Part shown: positions 16,648 through 25,263 of the stretch, piece by piece
How positions within the stretch are numbered: position 1 is the first letter of the stretch
Layout of the letters: every line of letters begins with the position of its first letter
NCBI RefSeq assembly: GCF_001612665.1
Contig: NZ_BDAX01000001.1
Location: forward strand, 62,001 to 126,000
Reading direction: 5' to 3'
Origin: Nocardia alba NBRC 108234
GTDB lineage: Bacteria; Actinomycetota; Actinomycetes; Mycobacteriales; Mycobacteriaceae
Length of the DNA stretch: 64,000 bases
Made by a program: the position numbers and the translations under genes
The notes under the pieces: generated by a model
The model's input: the letters and a program-made list of their open reading frames with translations, nothing else
Database searches by the model: none
What the model was told of the DNA's origin: nothing

Positions 16648-16896
16648 GGAAGCCGTCCGCGAATCCGGCAACGAAGATCCGCCAGTTCTCAGCACGACTC
16701 GGCCGCGACTAACGAACAAAAAATTGGTTCGATTTAGCAAGCACAAACCCCTGGCGTGAATATGCCACTACGGAGCTACATTTCGCCAACATCTACGAGT
16801 GGCCGGATGTCGGCGCACAAGGTTGAGTTCTCGACGACACGAATGGCGCTTGCAGCTTTCGGCATGACGTGTCGCCCGGAGGTTGCCGCTGCTAGC
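16648..16896. other. Intergenic stretch with an AT-rich patch
   Basis: The convergent gap after the PucR-type gene holds an unusually AT-rich run (about 16710-16760) followed by a short open tail in the + frame ending at TGA 16826 (…FANIYEWPDVGAQG). No start, no recognisable domain and no hairpin terminator are seen. It may be the worn end of a lost gene. Confidence 0.3.
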
Positions 16897-17262
16897 TCAA
16901 TACGGCCGGCGCGAGGTATCCGGCGTCACCCGTCCCGCCTCGATGAGTGTCCGGAAAGCGACAGCCTTCCTGTCGCACCCATCCAGGCGGCAGCTCCGAT
17001 GCACCTGCATCTCGCGGTGGGCTTCATCGGCCGTGAAGGGCCGATCTGGTGCATCGTGCGTCCACGAGTTCGGCCAGATGTTCAATACGGCATCGGTTGT
17101 CGATGGCGTTGACCCAGCATTACCGCCCGATGCCGGCGTGGCCGCGCTTGCACTGCCCAGATCTCCCGGCCACCGTGTCGCCATCATCACCACCGAAGCA
17201 AGCAGTGCAATCGCTGCCACGCCTGCGGACGCGGCGAGGAGCAGGTTCAGCCATATCGGCAT
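16897..17262 (-). CDS. Small membrane-anchored hypothetical protein
   Basis: Protein of 121 residues with one N-terminal hydrophobic helix (about 3-27: WLNLLLAASAGVAAIALLASV) and an extracellular or cytoplasmic soluble remainder. The C-terminal section, MQVHRSCRLDGCDRKAVAF then RTLIEAGRVTPD, contains two Cys four residues apart and matches a pattern I associate with small, unnamed nocardial proteins of variable accessory regions. It follows the gene at 17266-17694 with only three bases between, so they form an operon. A plus-strand frame (16756-17112) covers part of it but looks like a shadow. Function unknown. Confidence 0.65.
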   Translation of the reverse strand: MPIWLNLLLAASAGVAAIALLASVVMMATRWPGDLGSASAATPASGGNAGSTPSTTDAVLNIWPNSWTHDAPDRPFTADEAHREMQVHRSCRLDGCDRKAVAFRTLIEAGRVTPDTSRRPY

Positions 17263-17265
17263 GAC

Positions 17266-17694
17266 TTACACCCCCGCAGGCAGACGTCGTCCGATTTCGA
17301 TATCGGCTGCCAGGGCGTCGTAGCCGTCGCACAGTTCCATCAGCAACACTGCTTCGGGTGGATCGCTGACATCAGGTGCGCAGGCGCTCAGCAGTTCCCA
17401 AAGCTCGGCCATCCGCGCGACAACGTCCCCCACAGCGCGGTTTCGTCGGTAGAGGACTTCCTCCGCCAACCGTTCCTCGCGCTGGCAGGCCACCAGGTCG
17501 AAGGCCGGGTCGAGGATGTCACGACCAGCGATTGGCAGGACCCCTGCGAGCGAGGCAATGATCATCTCCGATGACGGGAGCGGTCCGACGAGTGCCTGGT
17601 CGGTAGTTGTATCGACCAGCTCGAGGTCGTTGGCGTGATGCGACTGTTTTGTCGTTGCGATGAAGTGCTGCATGGCAATCGAATTCGTAGTCAT
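17266..17694 (-). CDS. Hypothetical protein upstream of a small membrane protein
   Basis: Soluble protein of 142 residues, unrecognised. The C-terminal half is helical and acidic (REERLAEEVLYRRNRAVGDVV, then ARMAELWELLSACAPDV, then AVLLMELCDGYDALAADIE). GGAGG precedes ATG 17694 by seven bases. It is divergent from the XRE regulator at 17994 and ends three bases before the small membrane protein. Genes of this kind commonly stand next to whiJ-like XRE regulators in actinomycetes, so a regulated accessory module is inferred. No catalytic motif is seen. Confidence 0.65.
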   Translation of the reverse strand: MTTNSIAMQHFIATTKQSHHANDLELVDTTTDQALVGPLPSSEMIIASLAGVLPIAGRDILDPAFDLVACQREERLAEEVLYRRNRAVGDVVARMAELWELLSACAPDVSDPPEAVLLMELCDGYDALAADIEIGRRLPAGV

Positions 17695-17865
17695 CGAGAT
17701 CCTCCGTGACAGAGCAACCGAAATTGGCGGCGGTACCCGGCACCGGGGGCCTTCGCCACCGATCTGCCACCCACGGGTAAACCGGTGCGCCGCTGAGGGG
17801 TTGCGGCGTCAGCCCGGTACCGGGTACGCATTGGACGGTAAGCCCCGAAAACTGCCTGTTTCGCC

Positions 17866-17895
17866 TTGAAATAGCCAGTCCCCGCGCCGTTATAC
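17866..17895 (+). promoter_or_regulatory. Candidate promoter for the XRE regulator
   Basis: TTGAAA (17866-17871) and TTATAC (17890-17895) are spaced by 18 bases, about 100 bases ahead of ATG 17994, in an AT-richer part of the divergent region. A 12-bp palindrome CCCGGTACCGGG at 17813-17824 lies just upstream and might be an operator. Confidence 0.4.
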
Positions 17896-17993
17896 GGAAA
17901 TCGGTATATGTGCAGACGGGCCGAAACCGTAGGGCGTGGGCGTCCTACCCGGCACAACCCAAGTAGGCTCGGCCGCTCAGGGGGTATCCGAAA

Positions 17994-19205
17994 ATGTCTA
18001 TGACAACGGGCGAGACCATCCGGCGGATTCGTCAGTCCATCGGGATGACTCAGGCGGATCTGGGTGCGCTCCTTCATTTCACTCAACCGGCAATTTCACA
18101 GCTGGAGCACGACGGTCCCGCCAGCTACGATCTCCGCGTGTTGCGCCGTGTGGCCATCGCACTCCAAGTGCCATTGGCCTTACTGGCGGCCGAGTCGGAC
18201 GAGGAGGCGGACGTGCGGCGTCGCCAGTTTTTCAAGACGGGCGCGGTTGGGGTTGCTACGGCTGTCGGTGGGAACAAGCGCCAGGAGATCGCTTCGTCGG
18301 CATCTTATGAACCGAAGGTCGGCGCCACGGATGTTGAACGAATCGCCAAGAGCATCGACAAGATTCACGAATTGCAACTGATGGCTGGCGGTGATCGGTT
18401 GTGCGAGATTGCCTCCAACGAAGTGCGCTACGTCGAGCAACTTCTCGATGGTGGCAGCTACAGCGACAAGGTCGGCAAAGCGCTCACCAGCGCCGGTGCT
18501 GAGATGATGACCGCCGCAGGTTGGGTGCATTACGACGCCGGCCGCTGGAAGGATGCCAAGCGCTACTACGCCGATGCGGCTCAGGCTGCCACCGTCAGTG
18601 GTGACGGCATCGCCGCCGCACATACCTGGATCAACGCCTGCCTGCTGTCGTATCGGGAAGGTTCACGGCCGAAAGAGGGAGTGCAGCTCGCCCAAGCCGC
18701 ACAACTCGCCGCCAGGCGAGAGGGTGGCCCGAAGCTGCGGGCACTAGCCGCAATTCGTGAGGCCGAGGCGCTCAGCGTCATCGGCGATCGTTCGGCGATG
18801 GTTGGTGCGGTCAATCGGGCGCACCGGGCATATGAATCAACCAGAGGTCATGATCCGGCCTATCTTGTCCATCTGCCGGAAGCGCAGCTCAGCGGACTTA
18901 CCGGCCTGGCGTTCATGCGGCTGGGCGACCACAATGAAGCTGCCGTGTATCTGCGATCCGCCATCGACGGCACCGCGGCCTACCCGCGTGAGCAGACTGC
19001 CTGGCAGGTTCGCTTGGCTGAGAACTATGTTCAGGCCGGGGCGATTGCCGATGGCTGCGGGGTACTCATCGAGAACTTCGCGGGGATCAGCAAGGTGGCC
19101 TCGACCCGACTGCAAACAACGCTCACCGAGATCGCGGATGAGCTGCGTCAGCATGTAGCGGTGGCGGAAGTACGCGAGTTCTTCGGGCTGTGGACTGCCC
19201 GATGA
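17994..19205 (+). CDS. XRE family regulator with TPR-like C-terminus (whiJ-like)
   Basis: Regulator of 403 residues. An N-terminal XRE HTH (about 5-62: IRRIRQSIGMTQADLGALL, then FTQPAISQLEHDG) is followed by RRRQFFKTGAVGVATAV, the linker typical of actinobacterial XRE proteins, and a long helical tetratricopeptide-like region (WVHYDAGRWKDAKRYYADA; GLAFMRLGDHNEAAVYL). This architecture is that of whiJ-like and similar developmental or signalling regulators that often accompany small partner genes. Here the divergent pair at 16897-17694 may be those partners. Start at ATG 17994, with another ATG two codons later. Confidence 0.85.
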   Translation: MSMTTGETIRRIRQSIGMTQADLGALLHFTQPAISQLEHDGPASYDLRVLRRVAIALQVPLALLAAESDEEADVRRRQFFKTGAVGVATAVGGNKRQEIASSASYEPKVGATDVERIAKSIDKIHELQLMAGGDRLCEIASNEVRYVEQLLDGGSYSDKVGKALTSAGAEMMTAAGWVHYDAGRWKDAKRYYADAAQAATVSGDGIAAAHTWINACLLSYREGSRPKEGVQLAQAAQLAARREGGPKLRALAAIREAEALSVIGDRSAMVGAVNRAHRAYESTRGHDPAYLVHLPEAQLSGLTGLAFMRLGDHNEAAVYLRSAIDGTAAYPREQTAWQVRLAENYVQAGAIADGCGVLIENFAGISKVASTRLQTTLTEIADELRQHVAVAEVREFFGLWTAR

Positions 19206-19208
19206 TCC

Positions 19209-19601
19209 CTAGCCACTGAGGCGTTCGGCGACCCGCGTACGCAGTAGTTCGTAGCGCTGTTTGGTGTGCTCGTAGGAGAGGCAGAACTCGCGCGTTGAGG
19301 GGAAGCCCTTAGTTTTCGGTGCCGGTTCGGAGAACTGGGTGTGTTCCGGGAATTGCTCGGAAGTGAGATCAACCGGCCTGCCGTCGATGAGATTGAAATA
19401 GTGGGAGACAGTATCCCCGCTGGGCAGGGTGGCGGTGGTGTGGAGGATATCGCCGCCCAGATGATCGTTAACGACGCAGGCGGTCACGGCACACTGACCC
19501 TTGGAGCGGTTGCTCTCGGTCCAGGCCGCGGAAGCGCTCGTGTCGGCTGACCAGGCGGATCGGATCGCTTGGCCGAGTGCTTCGAGCGGGACGATAGCCA
19601 T
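19209..19601 (-). CDS. YunG-like family protein
   Basis: Protein of 130 residues with the YunG-family pattern: an N-terminal helix (LEALGQAIRSAWSADTS), then KGQCAVTACVVNDHLGGDIL, HYFNLIDGRPVDLTSEQFP and a C-terminal helix with KQRYELLRTRV. The conserved Cys in GQCAVTA and the following Asp-Gly pairs recall a papain-like/transglutaminase-like small fold, but the family has no proven activity. It is convergent with the XRE regulator, with three bases between the stops, and probably belongs to the same accessory module. Confidence 0.7.
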   Translation of the reverse strand: MAIVPLEALGQAIRSAWSADTSASAAWTESNRSKGQCAVTACVVNDHLGGDILHTTATLPSGDTVSHYFNLIDGRPVDLTSEQFPEHTQFSEPAPKTKGFPSTREFCLSYEHTKQRYELLRTRVAERLSG

Positions 19602-19778
19602 GTAGTCGAGGGTATCGCGGCCATACGGTGAGGGCGGCCGGAAGGCCCGGCAGCACCAGTGGAATGAATGGGGACTGTGAACGTGCTCTCGATACTGAGC
19701 ACGGGTTCGACCACCGACGCCATGATCGGCAGGTAGCGGCGGGTGAGCGAGTCCTGTGGCGCTCCGCCATATTGATTC

Positions 19779-19804
19779 TTTACACCTGGCTAGCCAGGTG
19801 TAAA
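19779..19804. promoter_or_regulatory. 26-bp perfect palindrome over the tetR promoter
   Basis: Arms TTTACACCTGGC and GCCAGGTGTAAA flank a central TA, giving a fully symmetric 26-bp site that ends nine bases before the ATG of the TetR gene at 19814. TTTACA (19779-19784) and TAAATA (19801-19806), spaced by 16, would make the promoter, so the operator spans -35 to -10 and the transcript would begin at or near the ATG. Autorepression by the TetR protein is inferred. Confidence 0.75.
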
Positions 19805-19813
19805 TATTGAGCT

Positions 19814-20386
19814 ATGGATGCGGCCACGAGCACAGACGGAGGACGGCGAGCGTTGCGCGGTCGAGCGGCCGAAACGGTCGAGCGGCTGCTCGACGCGGGC
19901 CTGGAAGTGCTGTGCGAGCAAGGATTCGAGCAGCTGTCGATGCGCGAGGTCTGCCGGCGCGCCGGGGTGACCCACGCGACCGCGTACGGCTACTTCTCCG
20001 CCAAGGAACATCTGGTCTCGGAGATCTACTGGCGGCGAGTGCGAGCATGGTGCGAGACCCCGCTCGCGGACGGCACCCCGCTCGAGCGCCTGGACGCGGT
20101 GTTCGCCGAGCTGGCCGCGCTCTCGGCCGCCGAACCCGAGCTGAGTATCGCGGCCTCAGCGGCGGTGCTGAGCCGCGATCCTGATGTGGGCCGGGTGCGT
20201 ACGCGCATCGGCGCGGCCATGAGCGCGCGCACCCGCCGCGCGGCCGGTGACTATCCCGCCGACGTGCTCACCGCCCTCGACATAGCGGTCAGCGGCGCGA
20301 TGGTGCAGGCGGGCATGGGCTATTTCTCCTACCCGGAGATGGCGAATCGCCTGAGCTCGATCGCCCGCTTGGTGTTGCGCCCCTGA
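19814..20386 (+). CDS. TetR family regulator
   Basis: TetR regulator of 190 residues. HTH at about 20-60: AAETVERLLDAGLEVLCEQGF then MREVCRRAGVTHATAYGYFSAKEHLV, with the YxYF and K signature. The C-terminal ligand domain is short. The ATG at 19814 sits nine bases after a perfect 26-bp palindrome covering its own promoter, so expression is probably leaderless and autorepressed. The following + strand SDR unit (20485-21557) lies 98 bases downstream and may be co-regulated. Confidence 0.9.
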   Translation: MDAATSTDGGRRALRGRAAETVERLLDAGLEVLCEQGFEQLSMREVCRRAGVTHATAYGYFSAKEHLVSEIYWRRVRAWCETPLADGTPLERLDAVFAELAALSAAEPELSIAASAAVLSRDPDVGRVRTRIGAAMSARTRRAAGDYPADVLTALDIAVSGAMVQAGMGYFSYPEMANRLSSIARLVLRP

Positions 20387-20484
20387 ACTTTTCGATCCAT
20401 CGCCGGGTGCGCGTCATGAGCCCGCCCCGGCACCCGCTGTACCGAACCGCGCGGCGGTTCGCGGATAGATGAGGACACCCGCAC

Positions 20485-20613
20485 ATGAGTTCAGATCGCG
20501 CCGAATTGGATTTGTTCTGGCAGGCCGCGACCAGCGGTCCCCAGCCGGGTCACTACCCGGGCCTGGAGCAGATGAGCAGCCCGCTGTGGCCGGTCCCGGC
20601 GGTCGATCTGTGA
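20485..20613 (+). CDS. Small ORF (42 aa) coupled to the SDR gene
   Basis: ATG 20485 is preceded by GAGGACA and opens a 42-codon frame (MSSDRAELDLFWQAATSGPQ at its start) whose TGA overlaps the GTG of the SDR gene (GTGA at 20610-20613). Codon choice is as GC-rich as real genes. It has no signal or membrane segment and no family I know. It may be a genuine small protein or a leader that couples translation of the SDR. Confidence 0.45.
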   Translation: MSSDRAELDLFWQAATSGPQPGHYPGLEQMSSPLWPVPAVDL

Positions 20614-21557
20614 CCGGCGCACGCGAGCCGCGCTGGTCCCTCGACAGCGCCGGGGACCAGAGCGGGCGCATCGCGGTGGTGACGGGTGCCAACACCGGCA
20701 TCGGGTTGGAGATTGCCCGTGACCTGGCGCATCGGGGTGCGACGGTCGTGCTGGCCTGCCGCAACGCCGAGCGGGCCGCCGCGGCCCGCGCGGACATCCT
20801 CGCCGGTGCCGCCGACGCGAGCGTGTATGTCGAGGAGCTCGATACCAGCAGTCTCACCTCGGTCGGCCTGTGTGCCGGTCGATTGCGCGAGCGCTGGCCG
20901 GTCATCGACCTGTTGATCAACAACGCCGGTGTCATGGCCAAACAGCACACCGTGACCGAGGAGGGCTTCGAACTCGACTTCGTGACGAACTTCCTCGGGC
21001 ACTTCGCGCTGACCGGGCACCTCGCGGACACGTTGTCCGCCGCCCCCGCCGCCCGGGTCGTGACCGTCAGCAGTCTCACCCACCGTCGTCGCAACGCGAC
21101 CCTGGACTACGACGACCTGACCCTGCATCGCGGCTTCGACTCGGAGCTGGCCTACGCGCGTTCGAAGATGGCGTCGATGACGTTCATGATCGAACTCCAG
21201 CGGCGGTTCGCGGCCTCCGGTTCACGCGCGATCTCGCTGGCCGCGCACCCCGGCGGTGTGCGAACAGGCATTCTGCGCGAACAGAATCGCCTGGTTCAGC
21301 TCGTGTACAGCCCCCGAATGACCTGGCTGACAGGGTGGTTCACCCAGGGCACCGTCGAAGGCGCCGAGCCGATCCTGCGCGCGGCCCTCGATCCGAACGT
21401 GGAAGGCGGCGAGTTCTTCGGCCCCGGCGGGCGCGGGGAGCTCATCGGCCCATCGGTTCCGGTCGAGATCTCGCGCCGTGCACTGGATCCGGCTGCCGGT
21501 ACGCGGTTGTGGGCGGTCGCCGAGAAGCTCACCGGGGTCTCCTTCCCCGGGGCGTGA
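20610..21557 (+). CDS. SDR family oxidoreductase (retinol-dehydrogenase-like)
   Basis: Short-chain dehydrogenase of 315 residues. It has a preceding arm (REPRWSLDSAGDQSGR), the NADP-type motif TGANTGIGLEIA with ACRNAERA, NNAG (LLINNAGVMAKQ), VSSLTHRR and the catalytic YARSK, followed by AAHPGGVRTGIL. This is the retinol dehydrogenase/WWOX-like subgroup common in actinobacteria. The GTG start at 20610 is chosen because it overlaps the preceding small ORF's stop; longer upstream reading is Pro/Gly-rich. A palindrome-controlled TetR precedes it. Substrate unknown. Confidence 0.88.
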   Translation: MTGAREPRWSLDSAGDQSGRIAVVTGANTGIGLEIARDLAHRGATVVLACRNAERAAAARADILAGAADASVYVEELDTSSLTSVGLCAGRLRERWPVIDLLINNAGVMAKQHTVTEEGFELDFVTNFLGHFALTGHLADTLSAAPAARVVTVSSLTHRRRNATLDYDDLTLHRGFDSELAYARSKMASMTFMIELQRRFAASGSRAISLAAHPGGVRTGILREQNRLVQLVYSPRMTWLTGWFTQGTVEGAEPILRAALDPNVEGGEFFGPGGRGELIGPSVPVEISRRALDPAAGTRLWAVAEKLTGVSFPGA

Positions 21558-21742
21558 GTGTTCCGGATCCGGCGGGTGCCCCCGATCCTCCGACGCTGTC
21601 GCCGGATATGGCCGGGGTGATCGCCCGTCGATTCGGATCATCCCAGTCATAAATCTCTGACGTGCAGACGGAGCGTGGAACTGTGTAGGTGTGCCGTGGC
21701 CGCGATTGGTCTGTCGGCTGATTGCGAAGGAGAGTTGTTGTC

Positions 21743-22825
21743 ATGGGTGAGCCGCACTTCCACTGGTACCTCCCGACCTCGGGTGATGGACGGGAAGTGA
21801 TCGGTGCGTTGCAGTCGGCGGGCGTCATCGGCACCGCGTCGGCGCACCGGGCGCCGAGCCTGGACTATCTGACGCTGGTGGCGAAGACGGCCGAGCAGCT
21901 GGGATTCGAAGCTGTGCTGACACCGACGGGGACCTGGTGCGCGGATGCCTGGATCACCACGGCGGCGTTGATTCCGCAGACTTCGCGCCTGAAGTTCCTC
22001 GTGGCGTTTCGGCCGGGGCTGATCACGCCGACCCTGGCCGCGCAGCAGGCGGCCACCTTCGCCCAATTGTCCGGTGGCCGAGTCGCCCTGAACGTGGTGA
22101 CCGGTGGCGACGCGGAGGAGCAGGCGCGGTTCGGTGACCGGCTGTCCAAGACCGAGAGATACGCCCGGACCGACGAGTTCCTGCAGGTGATCCGGAAGGC
22201 GTGGACCGGCCAGCCGAGTGATTTCTCGGGCAAGTACTACGACGTGACCGGTGCGATGGTGCTGCCCGCGCCGTCGCCGGTTCCGGAGGTCTTCTTCGGC
22301 GGGGCCAGCGACGCGGCGCGTGAGGTCGCCGCCAAGAACGTCGACACCTATCTCACCTGGACCGAACCGCCCGCCGCGGTGGGCGAGTTGATCGATGATC
22401 TGCGTCTTCGTGCCGAGAAGTACGACCGGAAACTGACTTTCGGCATCCGGGCGCACGTCATCACCCGTGACACGCACGAACAGGCCTGGGCCGAGGCGCG
22501 AAACCTGCTGTCGCGCATGGATCCGGCGATCATCGAGCTGGCGCGGGCTCGCCTGGCGCAGGGGGAATCGGAGGGGCAGCGCCGGCAGCTGGAACTCAAT
22601 GCCGACCGGGACAATCTCGAGGTGTATCCCGGGTTGTGGGCCGGTTACGGCCTGGTGCGCCCCGGCGCGGGAACCGCGCTGGTCGGCAGCCACGCCGAGG
22701 TCGCCGACCTCATCGAGCAGTACCGCGCCGTGGGCGTCGACCATTTCATCCTCTCCGGTCAGCCGCATATCGAAGAGGCGTACTGGTTCGGCGAAGGCGT
22801 CCTGCCCCTGGTCAGCCGCCGTTGA
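21743..22825 (+). CDS. ssuD: LLM-class flavin-dependent alkanesulfonate monooxygenase
   Basis: FMNH2-dependent monooxygenase of 360 residues matching SsuD. It opens with HFHWYLPTSGDGREVIG and has EAVLTPTGTWCADAWITTAAL and RLKFLVAFRPGL (substrate and flavin site). RVALNVVTGGDAEEQARFGD and SKTERYARTDEFLQ are near the centre, and FFGGASDAAREVAAKNVDTYLTW follows later. The family desulfonates alkanesulfonates to sulfite and an aldehyde. ATG 21743 follows AAGGAGAG. No ssuABC transporter or flavin reductase is adjacent, so it depends on a reductase elsewhere. Its last 14 bases overlap the convergent CocE gene. Confidence 0.88.
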   Translation: MGEPHFHWYLPTSGDGREVIGALQSAGVIGTASAHRAPSLDYLTLVAKTAEQLGFEAVLTPTGTWCADAWITTAALIPQTSRLKFLVAFRPGLITPTLAAQQAATFAQLSGGRVALNVVTGGDAEEQARFGDRLSKTERYARTDEFLQVIRKAWTGQPSDFSGKYYDVTGAMVLPAPSPVPEVFFGGASDAAREVAAKNVDTYLTWTEPPAAVGELIDDLRLRAEKYDRKLTFGIRAHVITRDTHEQAWAEARNLLSRMDPAIIELARARLAQGESEGQRRQLELNADRDNLEVYPGLWAGYGLVRPGAGTALVGSHAEVADLIEQYRAVGVDHFILSGQPHIEEAYWFGEGVLPLVSRR

Positions 22826-25094
22826 ACGCGGGCTGGTAGGTCCGGCACGGGGCACCGCGCAGTCCGGCGCAGACGGCAGGCCGCGGTGCGCCCGCGACAG
22901 CCGAGGCGATCACCGGCAACACCAGCGACGATCCGCCGGCTCCCAGCCCGATCGTGTCGACCACGAGGCCGTCCGTCGCGGGGGTGTCGAATCGCCACGA
23001 CGTGCGGTCCCCGCCCGGCGCGGTGAGGGTGACCCGGATGCGCGATCCCGCGCGGAACGCGTGCGCCAGCGGGTCGATCGAAATCCGTGCCTCGCTGAAC
23101 CCGGGCGGCAGGTCGGTGGGATTGCGGTAGGACCGGAGCGGTTGCAGAGCAGTCGCATTCGCGTCGACCGCACGATAGGACGAGCGCAGATAGCCGGTGG
23201 CCACATAGCTCTCCTGGCCGTCCGGGCGCACCTCACTGATCGTCGCCTGTAGATCGGTGACCGGGGCGGTACTGGCCAGCTGCAGATCCAGGCTGGCCGG
23301 TCCGGCCGTCACGATGTCGTGGTCCAGCACCGGCGAGGTGAACCCCACGCCGGCCTGTCCCGGTAGCGGTGCCCAGTTGTACGGCGGAATCGGCTGCCAC
23401 GGAAGGTCGGAGGGGCCGACCACGTCCAGCGTCCCCGCCGGGCGGGCAGTCGGGTCGGGTCGAAATGCCAGGCTCTCCGACGGACCGGGAGCTGTCGACA
23501 GACTGCCGCCGCCACCCAGATGCCAGGTGGTGGGCGCGATCCGCGCCGAGGGCCACTCGTTCAGTCCCAATGACCAGGGGGCCGCGAGTCCACCCGCCCC
23601 GGCGGCTCCGGCGCCGTTGTCGTAGAAGACTTCGACGCGTGGCCGGGCGGCGAACGCGGCCTCGGCGGCCTGCACGGACGGCGTATTCGACAGGCGGGCG
23701 CTGTCGACCCGGATCGCCGGAGAGCGGGTGATAGCGGCGTACATCACGGTACTGAGCGCTTCCAGGGCCGGGGACGGCGGCGGGACCCGTTCCGCCACGA
23801 AGATGTTCAGGAACTCCCACCACTGACTCAAAATCTGCGGGCCGAGCGAATCGAAGTGCGCGCCATTGATCAATCGCACCCAGACGTCGGGATTCGCGTC
23901 GAATTCGTCGATGATGCGGGTCCACTGCGGGCCGACCTGTTCGTCTTGTAGCGCACCGGTCAGGAGCACCGGCACCCGTACCTTCGGAGCCCACGTCGCC
24001 GGGCTGCGGTGGTCGAACACCGCGGGCGTGCGATCGGGGTTGTCGGCGACCAGTTGCCGAAGGCTCGGAGTCTGCAGTCGCAGTGACTGATTGGCCGCGC
24101 AGTCCTGATCGCCGCGCTGGATCAGCTGGCGCACATAGGGTTGTCCGCCGGACGGGCCGGGCGCGGCATCGGATTGCCGCTCGGTGAGCCAGGTGTCGGC
24201 GAAACCGGTATTGAAGATCCCGCCGGGGAATCCGGTGGAGTGCAGATCGTCGGTGAGACTCATGGGGGCGATGGCGGCCAGACTCGGCGGCTCGGTTCCG
24301 GCGACGGCGATCTGCGAGATTCCCGAGTACGAGATGCCGACCAATCCGACCTTGTGCCCAGCGACCCACGGTTGGGCGGCAACGGTTTCGACCGTGTCGT
24401 ACCCGTCGTAGACGGTCGGATAGTCGAACAGGTCATAGGCTCCGCCGGAGCATCCGCTGCCGCGCATCTGCACGCTCACCGAGGCGAAGCCGATGTCGGG
24501 GGCGAGTTCGGCGCCGAGGACCAGGCCGTTCGCCGGGGCGAGCGGGTCGCGGGCCTTGGCCAGCCCGGTGGCCGCACCCACGACCAGCGGGTTCGGTGCG
24601 GCGGTCTGATAGCCGGAATACTCGATGACGGTGGGAAAAGGTCCGTCCGCGAGGGTCTTTCCGGCGGGCAGCCGGACGAATGCCGCCAGTGTGATGTCGT
24701 CCCGCATGCGCAGGTAGTTCATGCCGGGTCGCAATCGCTGGTCCGCGTAGTGCGACTGGGGCGGTGCGGCGGTGTCCAGCACGCGAAAACTGTTGCCGCG
24801 CAGTCCATCGACCTGGAATCGGTAGTCCTCGCCCGGCGGCAGCTCGCGCACCAGAAACGAGCCGAGCTGATCGATGCTGCCACGGCCGACGATTCGCTCG
24901 GCCGCGTCGAGCAGCTCCACGCTCGCCCCGGGGGTGGCTCCTCGCAGGTATGCCGCGGTCACCGAGCCGTGGCCGGTACCGGCATCGGGTGCGGCCTGGG
25001 CCGCGGGCGTGGTGCCCAGTGCGGTGAGCGCGAGCGCGAACAGGGCGATGATCAGCCGTCGACGTGGGGGCACCGTGAACACGGTATTAGTCAA
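22812..25094 (-). CDS. Secreted CocE/NonD family hydrolase
   Basis: X-Pro dipeptidyl-peptidase (S15/CocE) family hydrolase of about 760 residues. A signal peptide (RRRLIIALFALALTALG to AQAA) indicates export. The catalytic Ser is S255 in VGISYSG; Asp (LTGALQDEQVG) and His (NGAHFDS) follow, and the C-terminal jelly-roll domain (from about 540) ends LTAPGGDRTSWRFDTP. The frame begins with TTG at 25094; GTG codons at 25082 or 25073 are equally possible starts and keep the signal peptide. Members hydrolyse esters or amides of acyl-peptides or beta-lactam-like compounds. Its stop overlaps the ssuD stop by 14 bases. Confidence 0.88.
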   Translation of the reverse strand: MTNTVFTVPPRRRLIIALFALALTALGTTPAAQAAPDAGTGHGSVTAAYLRGATPGASVELLDAAERIVGRGSIDQLGSFLVRELPPGEDYRFQVDGLRGNSFRVLDTAAPPQSHYADQRLRPGMNYLRMRDDITLAAFVRLPAGKTLADGPFPTVIEYSGYQTAAPNPLVVGAATGLAKARDPLAPANGLVLGAELAPDIGFASVSVQMRGSGCSGGAYDLFDYPTVYDGYDTVETVAAQPWVAGHKVGLVGISYSGISQIAVAGTEPPSLAAIAPMSLTDDLHSTGFPGGIFNTGFADTWLTERQSDAAPGPSGGQPYVRQLIQRGDQDCAANQSLRLQTPSLRQLVADNPDRTPAVFDHRSPATWAPKVRVPVLLTGALQDEQVGPQWTRIIDEFDANPDVWVRLINGAHFDSLGPQILSQWWEFLNIFVAERVPPPSPALEALSTVMYAAITRSPAIRVDSARLSNTPSVQAAEAAFAARPRVEVFYDNGAGAAGAGGLAAPWSLGLNEWPSARIAPTTWHLGGGGSLSTAPGPSESLAFRPDPTARPAGTLDVVGPSDLPWQPIPPYNWAPLPGQAGVGFTSPVLDHDIVTAGPASLDLQLASTAPVTDLQATISEVRPDGQESYVATGYLRSSYRAVDANATALQPLRSYRNPTDLPPGFSEARISIDPLAHAFRAGSRIRVTLTAPGGDRTSWRFDTPATDGLVVDTIGLGAGGSSLVLPVIASAVAGAPRPAVCAGLRGAPCRTYQPAFNGG

Positions 25095-25263
25095 CTGACC
25101 AGGAAGCGCTGATTGCAGTCAGCGCGGTTCTAATCCGGAACAAATCACGCTGAGCGAATCTGGTCGGCCTACGCCGCGGTCGGCATACAGTTCGGCGTCA
25201 GTCGGCACCACACCGGTGATCGACCTATTTCGAGTGGGAGCCGCACGATGATCGAACGTCGGC

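Noticed and set aside
16756..17112. 118-codon plus-strand frame overlapping the minus-strand small genes
   Set aside because: The minus frame (16897-17262) has a real membrane helix and conserved-looking C-terminus; the plus frame has neither.
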